Notes: a model not told the origin generated them from the letters alone. A DNA stretch of 7,751 nucleotides from Dehalococcoidales bacterium (GCA_016926695.1 JAFGOB010000095.1:1-7751), one strand, 5' to 3'. Positions 1 through 6,670 are shown, numbered from the stretch's first letter. Numbers and translations: made by a program.

Positions 1-819
1 GCCGGAGAGGTGGACATGGTCGAAAGTATCGACCCCGCTCAATATAACCAGTTGAAAGAGGAGGGTTATAGCGTCGCTATTCCTCAAGGCCTGGCCTTTG
101 TCTTCAGCTTCCGGACTGCCAATGCCGACCCCACCTCGCCTTTCTCCAAGAAAGAAGTACGGGAAGCCCTGTGGTATGCCGTTGACAGGGAAAGTATGGT
201 CTATGGTCTGGGTAAAGGCACCTATAATATAGCGGACCAATTAGCCGCGCCGTTCCAGGGGTGGTATATTGAGGATTATCCCGCCCGCCAATATGACCCG
301 GATAAGGCCAGGGATCTGCTGGCGCAGGCCGGCTATCCGGATGGTTTCAAGACTATTTTACATGGTGATGTCCGCGGACGTCAGGATGACCTGGTAGCCC
401 TCCAGACTTACTTCGGTGATATTGGCATAGAATGCGAGCTGGATGTGGCCGACGTTGCTCGCTCGAGTACGTTCGGCACCGAAGGCTTCGAAGGCATCCT
501 ACAGCCCGGTTTCCCCAACTGGTCTTCCTTCTCCAGCTGGATGAATGTCTGGCTTAGCCCTACAGCGACCTACCCTACCATGAAGTTCCCGGATAACTGG
601 TGGGACTCCTGGGTGGATGTCAAGACCGAGGCCGATTACGATACACGGATGGCCAAGATGCAGGCTCTCCTGAAAATTGTCTATGATGAGGCTCTGGTCA
701 TTCCCTGGATGTGGGACTCTCCACGCTATGTTCTCAACTCCAAAGTTCATGATCTGATGTGGGATGAAGTGGACATCAATGGTTACTTCGACCCGGTCAA
801 CGTCTGGAAAGAGAAATAA
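1..819 (+). CDS. ABC transporter substrate-binding protein, peptide/nickel family (SBP family 5), C-terminal part
   Basis: This is the extracytoplasmic solute receptor of the adjacent Dpp/Opp-type importer; it would deliver ligand to the permease pair encoded downstream. The reading frame is open from base 1 and ends at TAA 817-819, giving 272 residues. Family 5 proteins usually have about 500-600 residues, so the N-terminal half, including signal peptide and lipobox, lies outside the window. The ATG at position 10 is an internal methionine. Support comes from the family-typical stretch PFSKKEVREALWYAVDRESM (about residues 48-67 of the visible part), the following G-KGTYNIADQLAAP segment, the repeated YDPDKARDLLAQAGYPDGF-type block, and a closing V-DLMWDEVDINGYFDPVNVW tail. 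The visible lobe is rich in aromatic residues (many Trp, Tyr and Phe around residues 168-205), which may line a ligand pocket. The family transports di- and oligopeptides, nickel, sugars and other solutes, so the cargo cannot be read from sequence alone. Confidence 0.93.
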   Translation, partial: AGEVDMVESIDPAQYNQLKEEGYSVAIPQGLAFVFSFRTANADPTSPFSKKEVREALWYAVDRESMVYGLGKGTYNIADQLAAPFQGWYIEDYPARQYDPDKARDLLAQAGYPDGFKTILHGDVRGRQDDLVALQTYFGDIGIECELDVADVARSSTFGTEGFEGILQPGFPNWSSFSSWMNVWLSPTATYPTMKFPDNWWDSWVDVKTEADYDTRMAKMQALLKIVYDEALVIPWMWDSPRYVLNSKVHDLMWDEVDINGYFDPVNVWKEK

Positions 820-853
820 ATAATAAAAGAGGCTGTTAAAGCAGCTTCGTGAT

Positions 854-910
854 GAAAGGGAGTTTCTCCGTCCCCGGGGAGACAAAGCAAACCGGGGGCG
901 GAGCCCTTTC
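854..910 (+). repeat. Long imperfect inverted repeat (bulged hairpin) after the binding-protein gene
   Basis: Bases 854-860 pair with 904-910, 866-870 with 899-903, 871 with 898 (T-G wobble), and 872-877 with 892-897. This makes 19 pairs, interrupted by one 5-base bulge (861-865) on the left arm, around a 14-base loop (878-891). It starts 35 bases after the stop codon of the binding-protein gene. No run of T follows (next bases CGTTATACC), so it does not fit a classical intrinsic terminator. By analogy with the hairpins between malE and malF, it may protect the upstream mRNA or partly stop transcription, so that more binding protein than permease is made. That role is inference. Confidence 0.6.
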
Positions 911-1224
911 CGTTATACCAGTCTAATATGCACTGGTGGAGAAACCCGGGTGGTGAGTGGCTGTATCCATGAATTGATATTTACTTGCCCGCCGTGGAGG
1001 GTAAAAGTAGTAACTGAATATAAAACATCCAGCTAGAAGACTGATTTGCCAACCGGATTTTCAGTTAGCTAGATACGGCAACTCTTAAGGCCCAAATGGC
1101 CGGCTGCAATGCAAACAAAATAGGAAATCAAAGAAGATTAATGAGTTGGAACGGAATAAATGCTGTTCTGATCGTTGTTGGACTAATCTGTCGAAAATAG
1201 GAGACTTCCTGGTAGTTAAATAAT

Positions 1225-1237
1225 TCCTCCGGGAGGA
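1225..1237 (+). promoter_or_regulatory. Ribosome binding site of the DppB-like gene, within a small dyad
   Basis: The GGGAGG at 1231-1236 lies 7 bases before the ATG at 1244 and is a strong Shine-Dalgarno match that fixes the start. Bases 1225-1229 (TCCTC) are complementary to 1233-1237 (GAGGA) across a 3-base loop, so the site could be partly hidden in a 5-bp hairpin. Whether the hairpin matters is unknown. Confidence 0.6.
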
Positions 1238-1243
1238 TATGGA

Positions 1244-2200
1244 ATGACAGCGTATATCATACGCCGTTTAATAATAGGTGTGATTATCCTCTTGATAGTT
1301 ACGCTGCTGGTCTTTCTGGCGATGCGGCTATTACCGGGTGATCCACTGGTCATTTTTATCTCTCAGAGCCAGGTTGAAGTCTACACCCCCGAGCAACTGG
1401 CAGAACTGCGTACTGAATACGGTCTGGACAGATCTCTTCCCGTGCAGTATATCAGCTGGTTAGGCAATATGCTGCGGGGAGATATGGGCAAATCTATTCT
1501 GCTGGGTCAGGATGTGGGGTATTTGATATCCACCAGGCTGCCGGTAACCATTTATTTCGGTGCCATGTCTTTTATCGTGAGCTCATTTTTCGGAGTCATT
1601 TTCGGTGTGGTCTGTGCGCTGAGAAGGGGTACATGGATTGATTCATTTGTGACCGTTCTGGCCAATATCGGCATTACCGTGCCTGCTTTCTGGTTGGGAG
1701 TACTGCTGATGTATGTGTTCTCCCTGTTGTTACACTGGCTGCCTACCGCCGGTTACGTGCCTCCCACAGAAAATCTGGGACAAAGTCTGCGTGCGGCAAT
1801 AATGCCTGTTATCTGCCTTTCTCTGTTCTCGGTGGCGGCACTAGCCCGCCAGACCCGCTCAGCCATGCTCGAGGTTGTCAGCCAGGACTATATCAGGACG
1901 GCCTGGTCCAAGGGATTACGTGAACGGGTTATAATCCTCCGGCATACCATCAAGAACGCCATGATACCCGTTATTACCATCCTGGGCTTACAAGTCGGGC
2001 TGGTCTTCGGGGGCTCGGTCCTGATAGAAAAGGTCTTCAGTATTCCGGGAATGGGACGGCTGCTGGCCGATTCTCTATTTTCTCACGATTACCAGATAGT
2101 CCAGGCCGGGACACTGGTCATCGCAATAGTAGTGGTGCTTTCCAACCTGATAGTCGATATTTCCTACGGCTGGTTTGACCCGCGCATAAGGTACGATTAA
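1244..2200 (+). CDS. dppB: ABC transporter permease, DppB/OppB type
   Basis: First integral-membrane subunit of the peptide/nickel-class importer; it pairs with the DppC-like subunit to form the transport channel. The 318-residue length is normal for the family. The N-terminus has the usual basic residues plus a first membrane helix at about 9-27, followed by the family signature RLLPGDP (28-34). An extracytoplasmic loop with the typical LRTEYGLDRSLPVQY and WLGNMLRGDMGKS segments (55-84) follows. Further helices are at about 101-126, 136-163, 184-201, 240-262 and 288-308. The EAA loop that contacts the ATPases lies at about 216-242 (YIRTAWSKGL, then the H-IKNAMIP part). The C-terminus ends in the characteristic DPRIRYD. 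The ATG is fixed by GGGAGG seven bases upstream. The stop overlaps the ribosome binding site of the next gene, which supports co-transcription. The symbol denotes family, not proven dipeptide specificity. Confidence 0.95.
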   Translation: MTAYIIRRLIIGVIILLIVTLLVFLAMRLLPGDPLVIFISQSQVEVYTPEQLAELRTEYGLDRSLPVQYISWLGNMLRGDMGKSILLGQDVGYLISTRLPVTIYFGAMSFIVSSFFGVIFGVVCALRRGTWIDSFVTVLANIGITVPAFWLGVLLMYVFSLLLHWLPTAGYVPPTENLGQSLRAAIMPVICLSLFSVAALARQTRSAMLEVVSQDYIRTAWSKGLRERVIILRHTIKNAMIPVITILGLQVGLVFGGSVLIEKVFSIPGMGRLLADSLFSHDYQIVQAGTLVIAIVVVLSNLIVDISYGWFDPRIRYD

Positions 2201-2210
2201 GGAGTGCGGA

Positions 2211-3116
2211 ATGCAGAATAATATAGGCAATACAGTCGAACCGGCGGCATTGTTTGAAGTCGCGCCGCACCAGAGCGAGTTGCGCCGGGTGGTAAGGGTA
2301 TTTTTCGGTCGCAAGCTTGCGGTAGTCGGTCTGGTACTGGTTGTCCTGTTGATTATAACGGCTATATCTGCTCCATGGATAGTACCCTATCCTCCTAATG
2401 ACATCGACATGACTAATACTCTGGCCAAACCCAGCGCGGAACACTGGCTGGGAACCGATAATCTGGGAAGAGATATTCTGAGCCGCATTATATACGGAGC
2501 CCGTACTTCTATAATAATCGCTGTCGGCGCGACGGCGGTGTCCGTCATAATAGGCGAGGTTTTAGGTCTGATCGCCGCTCATTTCGGCGGCATCGTTTTT
2601 CAGATTATTATGCGATTTATCGATGCCCTGATGGCGGTCCCGATGCTCTTAATTGCGCTGATTATGGCTACCTTACTGGGTGGCGGGCCGAGGAACGTAA
2701 TCCTGGCTCTGGGTGTCGGTATGGTATCCGTCCATGCCAGAATGATGTGCGCCCAGGCGCTCAGCGTTAAGCAGAATGATTATATTCTGGCCGCCAGGGC
2801 GATGGGTATGAAAGACCTACGCATGATGTTCCAGGAAATTGTGCCCAATGCTTTCCCGGCTCTGGTAGTGGTCGCGACTGTAGGCCTGGGGGCGGTTATT
2901 CTGGCAGAAGCCGGCCTGAGCTTTCTGGGCGTGGGCGTGATGCCCCCTAATCCGGCCTGGGGCGGTATGATCAGCGAGGGTTACAAATACATACTCTCCA
3001 ACCCGGCAATGGCGCTTTCTCCCGGCGTAGCCATAATGCTGGTAGTCTTTGGCTTCAACATGATGGGAGACGGACTAAGGGATGCGCTGGATCCCAGGTT
3101 GAGGGGAGTGGTATAA
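2211..3116 (+). CDS. dppC: ABC transporter permease, DppC/OppC type
   Basis: Second membrane subunit of the importer, partner of the DppB-like protein. At 301 residues it has normal family length. A cytoplasmic N-terminal tail of about 33 residues (the OppC_N region) precedes the first helix at about 35-59. The conserved HWLGTDNLGRDILSRIIYGA block is at 78-97. Further helices are at about 100-124, 135-157, 160-178, 214-236 and 268-286. The EAA loop sits at about 191-213 (YILAARAMGMKDL then IVPN), followed by LAEAGLSFLGVGV and NPAWG (231-251) and the terminal GDGLRDALDPRLR (286-298), all hallmarks of the family. The ATG follows AAGGAG (2199-2204, overlapping the upstream stop) by 6 bases. The gap from dppB is only 10 bases. 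Confidence 0.95.
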   Translation: MQNNIGNTVEPAALFEVAPHQSELRRVVRVFFGRKLAVVGLVLVVLLIITAISAPWIVPYPPNDIDMTNTLAKPSAEHWLGTDNLGRDILSRIIYGARTSIIIAVGATAVSVIIGEVLGLIAAHFGGIVFQIIMRFIDALMAVPMLLIALIMATLLGGGPRNVILALGVGMVSVHARMMCAQALSVKQNDYILAARAMGMKDLRMMFQEIVPNAFPALVVVATVGLGAVILAEAGLSFLGVGVMPPNPAWGGMISEGYKYILSNPAMALSPGVAIMLVVFGFNMMGDGLRDALDPRLRGVV

Positions 3117-3135
3117 AGAATAGCGAGAAGTAGAT

Positions 3136-4128
3136 ATGACAGTCCTACTGGATGTTAAGAACCTGAGAACCCATTTCCATACTGACCGCGGACTGGTCAA
3201 GGCTGTGGATGGTGTCTCTTTCCATATTAACGAGAAAGAGATAGTCGGCCTGGTGGGAGAAAGCGGGTGTGGAAAATCGGTAAGCATGCTTTCCGTAATG
3301 CAATTGATAGCGATTCCACCGGGGCAGATTGTAAGCGGCAGCGCTATGTTCGATGGCCAGGACTTATTGAAATATAAACCCAAGGGCGAAAGGATGCGTT
3401 CCGTACGTGGCGCCAAGATAGCCATGATATTTCAGGAACCGATGACATCGCTTAATCCGGTTTTAACTATTGGCCGCCAAGTTACCGAAATGCTGGAACT
3501 GCACCTTAAAATGGACCAGCCAGCTGCCAGGAAGAGGGCAGCCGAGCTGTTAAATCTGGTAGGCATCCCCGAAGCCGAAAGCCGCCTGGATTCCTATCCT
3601 CATCAGTTCAGCGGCGGCATGAGACAGAGGGTGATGATCGCCATTGCACTCTCGTGCAATCCCAAAATACTCATTGCCGATGAGCCGACTACTGCCGTAG
3701 ACGTGACCACTCAGGCCCAGCTGCTGGAGCTTATGAAGGAAATGGTAGACCAATTCAATACATCGCTGGTCATCGTAACGCATAATCTCGGTGTCGTCGC
3801 TCGCTATGCCGACAGAATATACGTGATGTATGCCGGACGCATCGTAGAATCGGGTCTTTCAGAAGATATATTCTTGGATCCCCGTCATCCTTACACCATT
3901 GGACTGCTGAAATGTGTGCCGCAACTGGGAGAAACAAAGAGTGAAAGAGTACTGGTTCCGATTTCAGGCTTGCCGCCCAACCTGATTGAGATGCCTCAAC
4001 AATGTGCATTCCTGCCAAGATGCACTTTTGCTACTGAAAAATGCCGATTAGAACCGTGGCCCGAACTTCAGGCTGCAGGCGAACAGCATTATGTATCATG
4101 TTACGTTGATACCCGGGAGAAAACATGA
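3136..4128 (+). CDS. dppD: ABC transporter ATP-binding protein, DppD/OppD type, with C-terminal cysteine quartet
   Basis: One of the two cytoplasmic ATPases that power the importer by ATP hydrolysis. The protein has 330 residues. Visible motifs are Walker A GESGCGKS (41-48), Q-loop Gln100 in [14 protein letters not shown] signature FSGGMRQR (158-165), Walker B ILIADEP with catalytic Glu183, D-loop around Asp189, and switch His216. The C-terminal oligopeptide-transporter domain (about 230-327) has Cys290, Cys296, Cys303 and Cys322. This spacing (X5, X6, X18) matches the extension that binds a 4Fe-4S cluster in structurally studied DppD/OppD proteins. The upstream element is only a modest GAGAAG (3125-3130), 5 bases before the ATG, so translation may depend partly on coupling. 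The last 4 bases overlap the start of the DppF-like gene (ATGA), indicating translational coupling. Confidence 0.95.
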   Translation: MTVLLDVKNLRTHFHTDRGLVKAVDGVSFHINEKEIVGLVGESGCGKSVSMLSVMQLIAIPPGQIVSGSAMFDGQDLLKYKPKGERMRSVRGAKIAMIFQEPMTSLNPVLTIGRQVTEMLELHLKMDQPAARKRAAELLNLVGIPEAESRLDSYPHQFSGGMRQRVMIAIALSCNPKILIADEPTTAVDVTTQAQLLELMKEMVDQFNTSLVIVTHNLGVVARYADRIYVMYAGRIVESGLSEDIFLDPRHPYTIGLLKCVPQLGETKSERVLVPISGLPPNLIEMPQQCAFLPRCTFATEKCRLEPWPELQAAGEQHYVSCYVDTREKT

Positions 4129-5108
4129 ACGTGCAACAGGATAACAATCTGCTGGAAATAAAGAATCTAAAGATGTACTTTCCTATCACCAAAGGACTGC
4201 TACGCCGCAAGGTCGGTGATATTAGGGCCGTTGATGACATCAGTTTTGATATCAGGAAAAACGAGACCCTCGGTCTTGTAGGAGAAAGCGGATGTGGTAA
4301 GACTACAACCGGTCGATGTATCCTGCGCCTGTATAAACCCACGTCGGGGAATATAGTGTTTAACGGAACCGATATTTCCTCCTTAAAGGAGAAACGCGTA
4401 CGGCCTCTCCGGACCCATATGGGTGCTGTCTTCCAGGACCCCTACGGCTCTCTTAACCCGCGCCAGACGGCACGTACCATTGCCGGCATGCCCCTTATCA
4501 TCCACGATATGGCTGGTAGAAAGGATTTGAGCGATAAAGTAGCCGAACTTTTCAAGCTTGTAGGACTGGACCCGAGTATGATGGACCGTGTGCCCCACGA
4601 GTTTAGTGGCGGGCAGCGGCAGCGACTCGGAATAGCGCGTGCCCTGGCCTGTCGCCCGTCGCTGGTAGTCTGTGATGAGCCGATTTCAGCCCTCGATGTT
4701 TCCATACAAGCTCAAATAATCAATTTACTTGAAAAACTCCAGAAGAGTCTGGGGCTCACTTACCTCTTCATTGCGCATGACCTTTCTGTGGTACAGCATA
4801 TCAGTGACCGCGTAGCTGTTATGTATCTGGGGCGTATCGTAGAAATTGCAGATTCGAAGGAACTCTATCAGAATCCGTTGCATCCATATACCAAAGCATT
4901 GCTGTCGGCAGTGCCTGTACCAAATCCTATAGTTGAAAGAGAGCGTGTACGAATTGTCTTGAAGGGAGAGGTTCCCAGCCCGGCACATCCACCAGCTGGT
5001 TGCCATTTTCACCCGCGATGTTCTATTGCATCTGCTGAATGCAGAACTATAATCCCACCTCTGCGTTCCGTTGATGGTACCCATCAGGTAGCTTGTCTGA
5101 AGGTATAA
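4125..5108 (+). CDS. dppF: ABC transporter ATP-binding protein, DppF/OppF type, with C-terminal cysteine quartet
   Basis: Second ATPase of the importer, forming a heterodimer with the DppD-like subunit. At 327 residues it has family length. Motifs are Walker A GESGCGKT (53-60), Q-loop Gln104 in [11 protein letters not shown], a perfect signature SGGQRQR (161-167), Walker B LVVCDEP with Glu185, the [11 protein letters not shown] segment, and switch His218 in FIAHDLSVV. As expected for OppF-like subunits, an aromatic-basic segment ([20 protein letters not shown]) precedes the first P-loop strand. The C-terminal domain has Cys293, Cys299, Cys306 and Cys324 (X5, X6, X17), which can bind a 4Fe-4S cluster like its partner. 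The start overlaps the stop of the previous gene. No convincing terminator follows, so read-through into the cupin gene is possible. Confidence 0.95.
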   Translation: MNVQQDNNLLEIKNLKMYFPITKGLLRRKVGDIRAVDDISFDIRKNETLGLVGESGCGKTTTGRCILRLYKPTSGNIVFNGTDISSLKEKRVRPLRTHMGAVFQDPYGSLNPRQTARTIAGMPLIIHDMAGRKDLSDKVAELFKLVGLDPSMMDRVPHEFSGGQRQRLGIARALACRPSLVVCDEPISALDVSIQAQIINLLEKLQKSLGLTYLFIAHDLSVVQHISDRVAVMYLGRIVEIADSKELYQNPLHPYTKALLSAVPVPNPIVERERVRIVLKGEVPSPAHPPAGCHFHPRCSIASAECRTIIPPLRSVDGTHQVACLKV

Positions 5109-5282
5109 GATTTACTCACTGGCAAAATCACTAATATCATTATTTACGCTCATAGAAGGGAAGTAATACGGAGAACCCACAATATTTTCTGAAAGTCTTA
5201 TTAAATTCAGAATTAGATAGCTTTTAAAATACGTTACATTTAACTGTAAAAAGAACATTGATAAGAAAGGGGGACAGTAAAA
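5109..5282. other. AT-rich intergenic leader of the bicupin gene
   Basis: This 174-base stretch is much more AT-rich than its flanks and contains no gene. It holds the inverted repeat at 5187-5212 listed separately. TAAAAT at 5225-5230 matches a -10 box at five of six positions, but the best upstream -35 candidate (TTAAAT at 5201) is poor, so a promoter is only suggested. GGGGG at 5269-5273 in AAGAAAGGGGGAC is the ribosome binding site of the bicupin gene, 9 bases before its ATG. Confidence 0.5.
5187..5212. promoter_or_regulatory. Perfect 7-bp inverted repeat upstream of bicupin gene, possible operator
   Basis: TTCTGAA (5187-5193) and its exact reverse complement TTCAGAA (5206-5212) flank a 12-base AT-rich spacer. 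The arm centres are about 19 bases apart, close to two helical turns, as expected for a dimeric DNA-binding protein. The element lies just upstream of the possible -10 box at 5225. A 7-bp dyad in AT-rich DNA can arise by chance, so this is tentative. Confidence 0.3.
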
Positions 5283-6206
5283 ATGGCACAAACAAAATAC
5301 GGGCATTTAGCAAAGACCATTCCCACGTCTAAAGATTACGGATCCGGCTCTTACCGGCAGGGAATTGAAATGAACGGTAAGTTTTTCGGATACGATCTCA
5401 ATGTGAGATATGGCACTTTCTATAATTCCGGAAGACAGCTGCCGTACCAGACTCAAGTATGTGACTATGATCAAATCATGATCTTCATGGGAACAGACAC
5501 CTATGACATGGGCTATCTTGGAGCTGAGGTTGATTTCTGCATCGGTGAAGATAAAGAAAAGCACCGGATCACCACCTCCCAGGCTGTTTCCATCCCAAAG
5601 GGACTCCCGTATGGTCCGATAACCATCGGCCCGATGGAGGAACGGTTTATTCTTATGCAGATTGCCATAGCGCCCACCGTGAAGGTTAAACCGACACTTG
5701 CAGATAAACCGGAAGGCCCTTATGCTGCCTGGAGGTTCGCTAAATATTCGGATAATTTCGAGGAGCTCGCATTTATACGTAACGGTCCCTGGCATTATGG
5801 TCCCCTCAATCCGGATACTAATGGCGGCTATATAACCAACATCAATGCCAAGGGTTTCGAATTCAACATGTCATACGAAAGTATGAATATAGCCCCTTAT
5901 AGATTCACGCCGGCTCCCGATAAGCCACACGTACATCCCTATACCGAATTCCTGGTTTTCATCGGGTGCGATTGTGACAACCTGAATGAGTTCCCTGCTG
6001 AAGTGGAAGCATGCTGGGGTGAAGAGATGGAAGCACACCTTATTACCAAACCGACCGTTGCTATCCAGCCAAAAGGGACCCCGCACTGTCCGGTAAGAGT
6101 CCTAAAGCAAACTAAGCCCTGGATGTTTCTCGTCCTGCGCCCCTGGGGCCATGGCGGCGATGTATTCTCAGGAGGGGATGCTACAGCCCGGGAGGATCGA
6201 CGTTAA
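5283..6206 (+). CDS. Bicupin-type protein of unknown function, with degenerate N-terminal and intact C-terminal metal site
   Basis: A 307-residue protein with no signal peptide, probably cytoplasmic. It is an internal duplication of a cupin-like module. The C-terminal copy has HVHPYTE (His216, His218, Glu222), then AIQPKGTPH with His268; this is the HxHx3E plus downstream His set that binds Fe, Mn, Ni or Zn in cupins. The N-terminal copy aligns without gaps at an offset of 158 residues from about 58 to 110, where Gln58, Cys60, Gln64 and Tyr110 replace the four ligands. Shared landmarks include FMGTD/FIGCD (68-72/226-230), AEV (81-83/239-241), Gly88/Gly246, His94/His252, IT (96-97/254-255) and PKG (105-107/263-265). 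Cupins include dioxygenases, isomerases, decarboxylases and sugar- or ligand-binding proteins, so no reaction is assigned. The ATG follows AAAGGGGG by 9 bases. It lies 174 bases after the importer genes on the same strand, consistent with but not proving a shared pathway. Confidence 0.85.
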   Translation: MAQTKYGHLAKTIPTSKDYGSGSYRQGIEMNGKFFGYDLNVRYGTFYNSGRQLPYQTQVCDYDQIMIFMGTDTYDMGYLGAEVDFCIGEDKEKHRITTSQAVSIPKGLPYGPITIGPMEERFILMQIAIAPTVKVKPTLADKPEGPYAAWRFAKYSDNFEELAFIRNGPWHYGPLNPDTNGGYITNINAKGFEFNMSYESMNIAPYRFTPAPDKPHVHPYTEFLVFIGCDCDNLNEFPAEVEACWGEEMEAHLITKPTVAIQPKGTPHCPVRVLKQTKPWMFLVLRPWGHGGDVFSGGDATAREDRR

Positions 6207-6285
6207 TATCTTGAATCAATAGAACCGTAAAAATAACCGGGAAAAACTGGCTGTAATAAAGGGCCTGATTTTCCAAGAGATATCA
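6207..6285. other. Short intergenic spacer between bicupin and ferredoxin genes
   Basis: This 79-base spacer shows no terminator and no clear promoter. Ferredoxin translation appears to start at GTG 6286. The only purine-rich match before it is AAGAGA (6275-6280), a weak ribosome binding site 5 bases upstream. The ferredoxin frame is open back to 6223 after a TAG at 6220, but has no ATG. Confidence 0.4.
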
Positions 6286-6474
6286 GTGGCATACAAAATC
6301 AGTGATAAATGCATCCAGTGTCATGCTTGCGTATGGAATAGTATCTGTCCTGAAGAGGCGATTATCGAATGTAATAATAACTTCAGCATCGATCCGGAAA
6401 AATGCACCGGTTGTGGAACCTGTTATAATCAACAAATATATTTCTGCCCGGTCCGGGCGATTATTGAAGAATAA
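6286..6474 (+). CDS. Small 2[4Fe-4S]-type ferredoxin with unusual cysteine spacing
   Basis: A 62-residue acidic protein that would carry single electrons between cytoplasmic redox enzymes. It has eight cluster-type cysteines in two groups: Cys9, Cys12, Cys15 and Cys21-Pro, then Cys40, Cys43, Cys46 and Cys54-Pro, plus a ninth at Cys29. Classic clostridial ferredoxins have CX2CX2CX3CP in both groups. Here the last spacing is 5 residues in the first group and 7 in the second, so both cluster loops are extended. The pseudo-twofold repeat (KC..C..C, then CP-EAII and CPVRAII) confirms a ferredoxin fold. The start is GTG with a weak ribosome binding site; no better start exists in the open frame. 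It lies 79 bases after the bicupin gene and may be co-transcribed. A cognate oxidoreductase is not visible in the window. Confidence 0.85.
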   Translation: MAYKISDKCIQCHACVWNSICPEEAIIECNNNFSIDPEKCTGCGTCYNQQIYFCPVRAIIEE

Positions 6475-6670
6475 CAGGTTCTATGCAGAGAGACATTAAA
6501 CTGCATAGAATCATAGCCGAATTCACTCATTAAAAATGCACGAACAGAGTATTTTTGGATCTCTATTAGCTCTGGCGCTCGAAAATGCGAGTATAGTAGT
6601 CTGACATTAGATAATAGATTCAAGTTTTGACCCGTTAGCATCCAAATCTACTGAAAAAAGAAGGAGAACT
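6475..6670. other. Intergenic region before the winged-helix/ferredoxin gene
   Basis: This 196-base gap has no supportable gene. It begins with the strong dyad at 6477-6512. TTGACC at 6627-6632 resembles a -35 box but lacks a good -10 box 16-18 bases on, and GATAAT at 6610-6615 resembles a -10 box without a clear -35 box. AAGGAG at 6661-6666 is the ribosome binding site for the ATG at 6671. Confidence 0.45.
6477..6512. repeat. Perfect 10-bp inverted repeat (12 bp with one wobble) just after the ferredoxin gene
   Basis: TTCTATGCAG (6479-6488) is the exact reverse complement of CTGCATAGAA (6501-6510), around a 12-base spacer (6489-6500). The stem extends by a G-T pair (6478/6511) and a G-C pair (6477/6512). 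It begins 2 bases after the ferredoxin stop. No T-run follows, so it is not a standard intrinsic terminator. It could be an mRNA 3'-end stabiliser, a terminator needing other factors, or an operator for the downstream gene. Confidence 0.55.

Larger units (their letters stand above)
820..1243. other. 424-base non-coding gap between binding-protein and permease genes, rich in inverted repeats
   Basis: I see no credible gene here; the longest open stretches lack a start with a ribosome binding site. The gap contains several potential hairpins: 829-835 with 842-848 (7 pairs, one wobble, loop of 6); the large stem 854-910 listed separately; 917-922 with 932-937 (6 pairs, loop of 9); and 1031-1070, where 1031-1035 and 1040-1044 pair with 1066-1070 and 1061-1065 around a 4-base bulge. 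A TATAAA at 1019-1024 resembles a -10 box but has no convincing -35 box at the right distance. The final bases hold the DppB ribosome binding site. No known riboswitch was recognised. Confidence 0.6.

Noticed and set aside
10..819. ATG at position 10 as the start of the binding-protein gene
   Set aside because: The frame is open to base 1 and the protein lacks half of the family domain and any signal peptide, so the gene begins outside the window.
499..885. Open frame of 128 codons on the minus strand
   Set aside because: It lies opposite the well-supported binding-protein gene and its translation has no recognisable domain; it is a shadow frame.
985..1024. Promoter upstream of the DppB-like gene (TATAAA at 1019)
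   Set aside because: No -35-like hexamer at 16-18 bases upstream; a five-of-six -10 match alone is expected by chance in a gap of this length.
911..1120. Known riboswitch or tRNA in the importer gap
   Set aside because: I looked for c-di-GMP, fluoride and tRNA hallmarks and found no conserved core or T-loop; only generic stems are visible.
5104..5150. Intrinsic terminator after the DppF-like gene
   Set aside because: Only short AT-only complementarity (GATTT/AAATC) is present, with no GC stem and no T-run.
5307..5795. Open frame of 162 codons on the minus strand
   Set aside because: It is antisense to the bicupin gene, whose frame shows clear internal duplication and family motifs; the antisense translation shows nothing recognisable.
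6302..6499. Open frame of 65 codons overlapping the ferredoxin gene in another + frame
   Set aside because: It lacks a ribosome binding site and motifs, whereas the overlapping frame has all eight ferredoxin cysteines.
6627..6655. Sigma-70 promoter with TTGACC as -35 box before the last gene
   Set aside because: At 16-18 bases downstream no hexamer resembles TATAAT; too weak to annotate.
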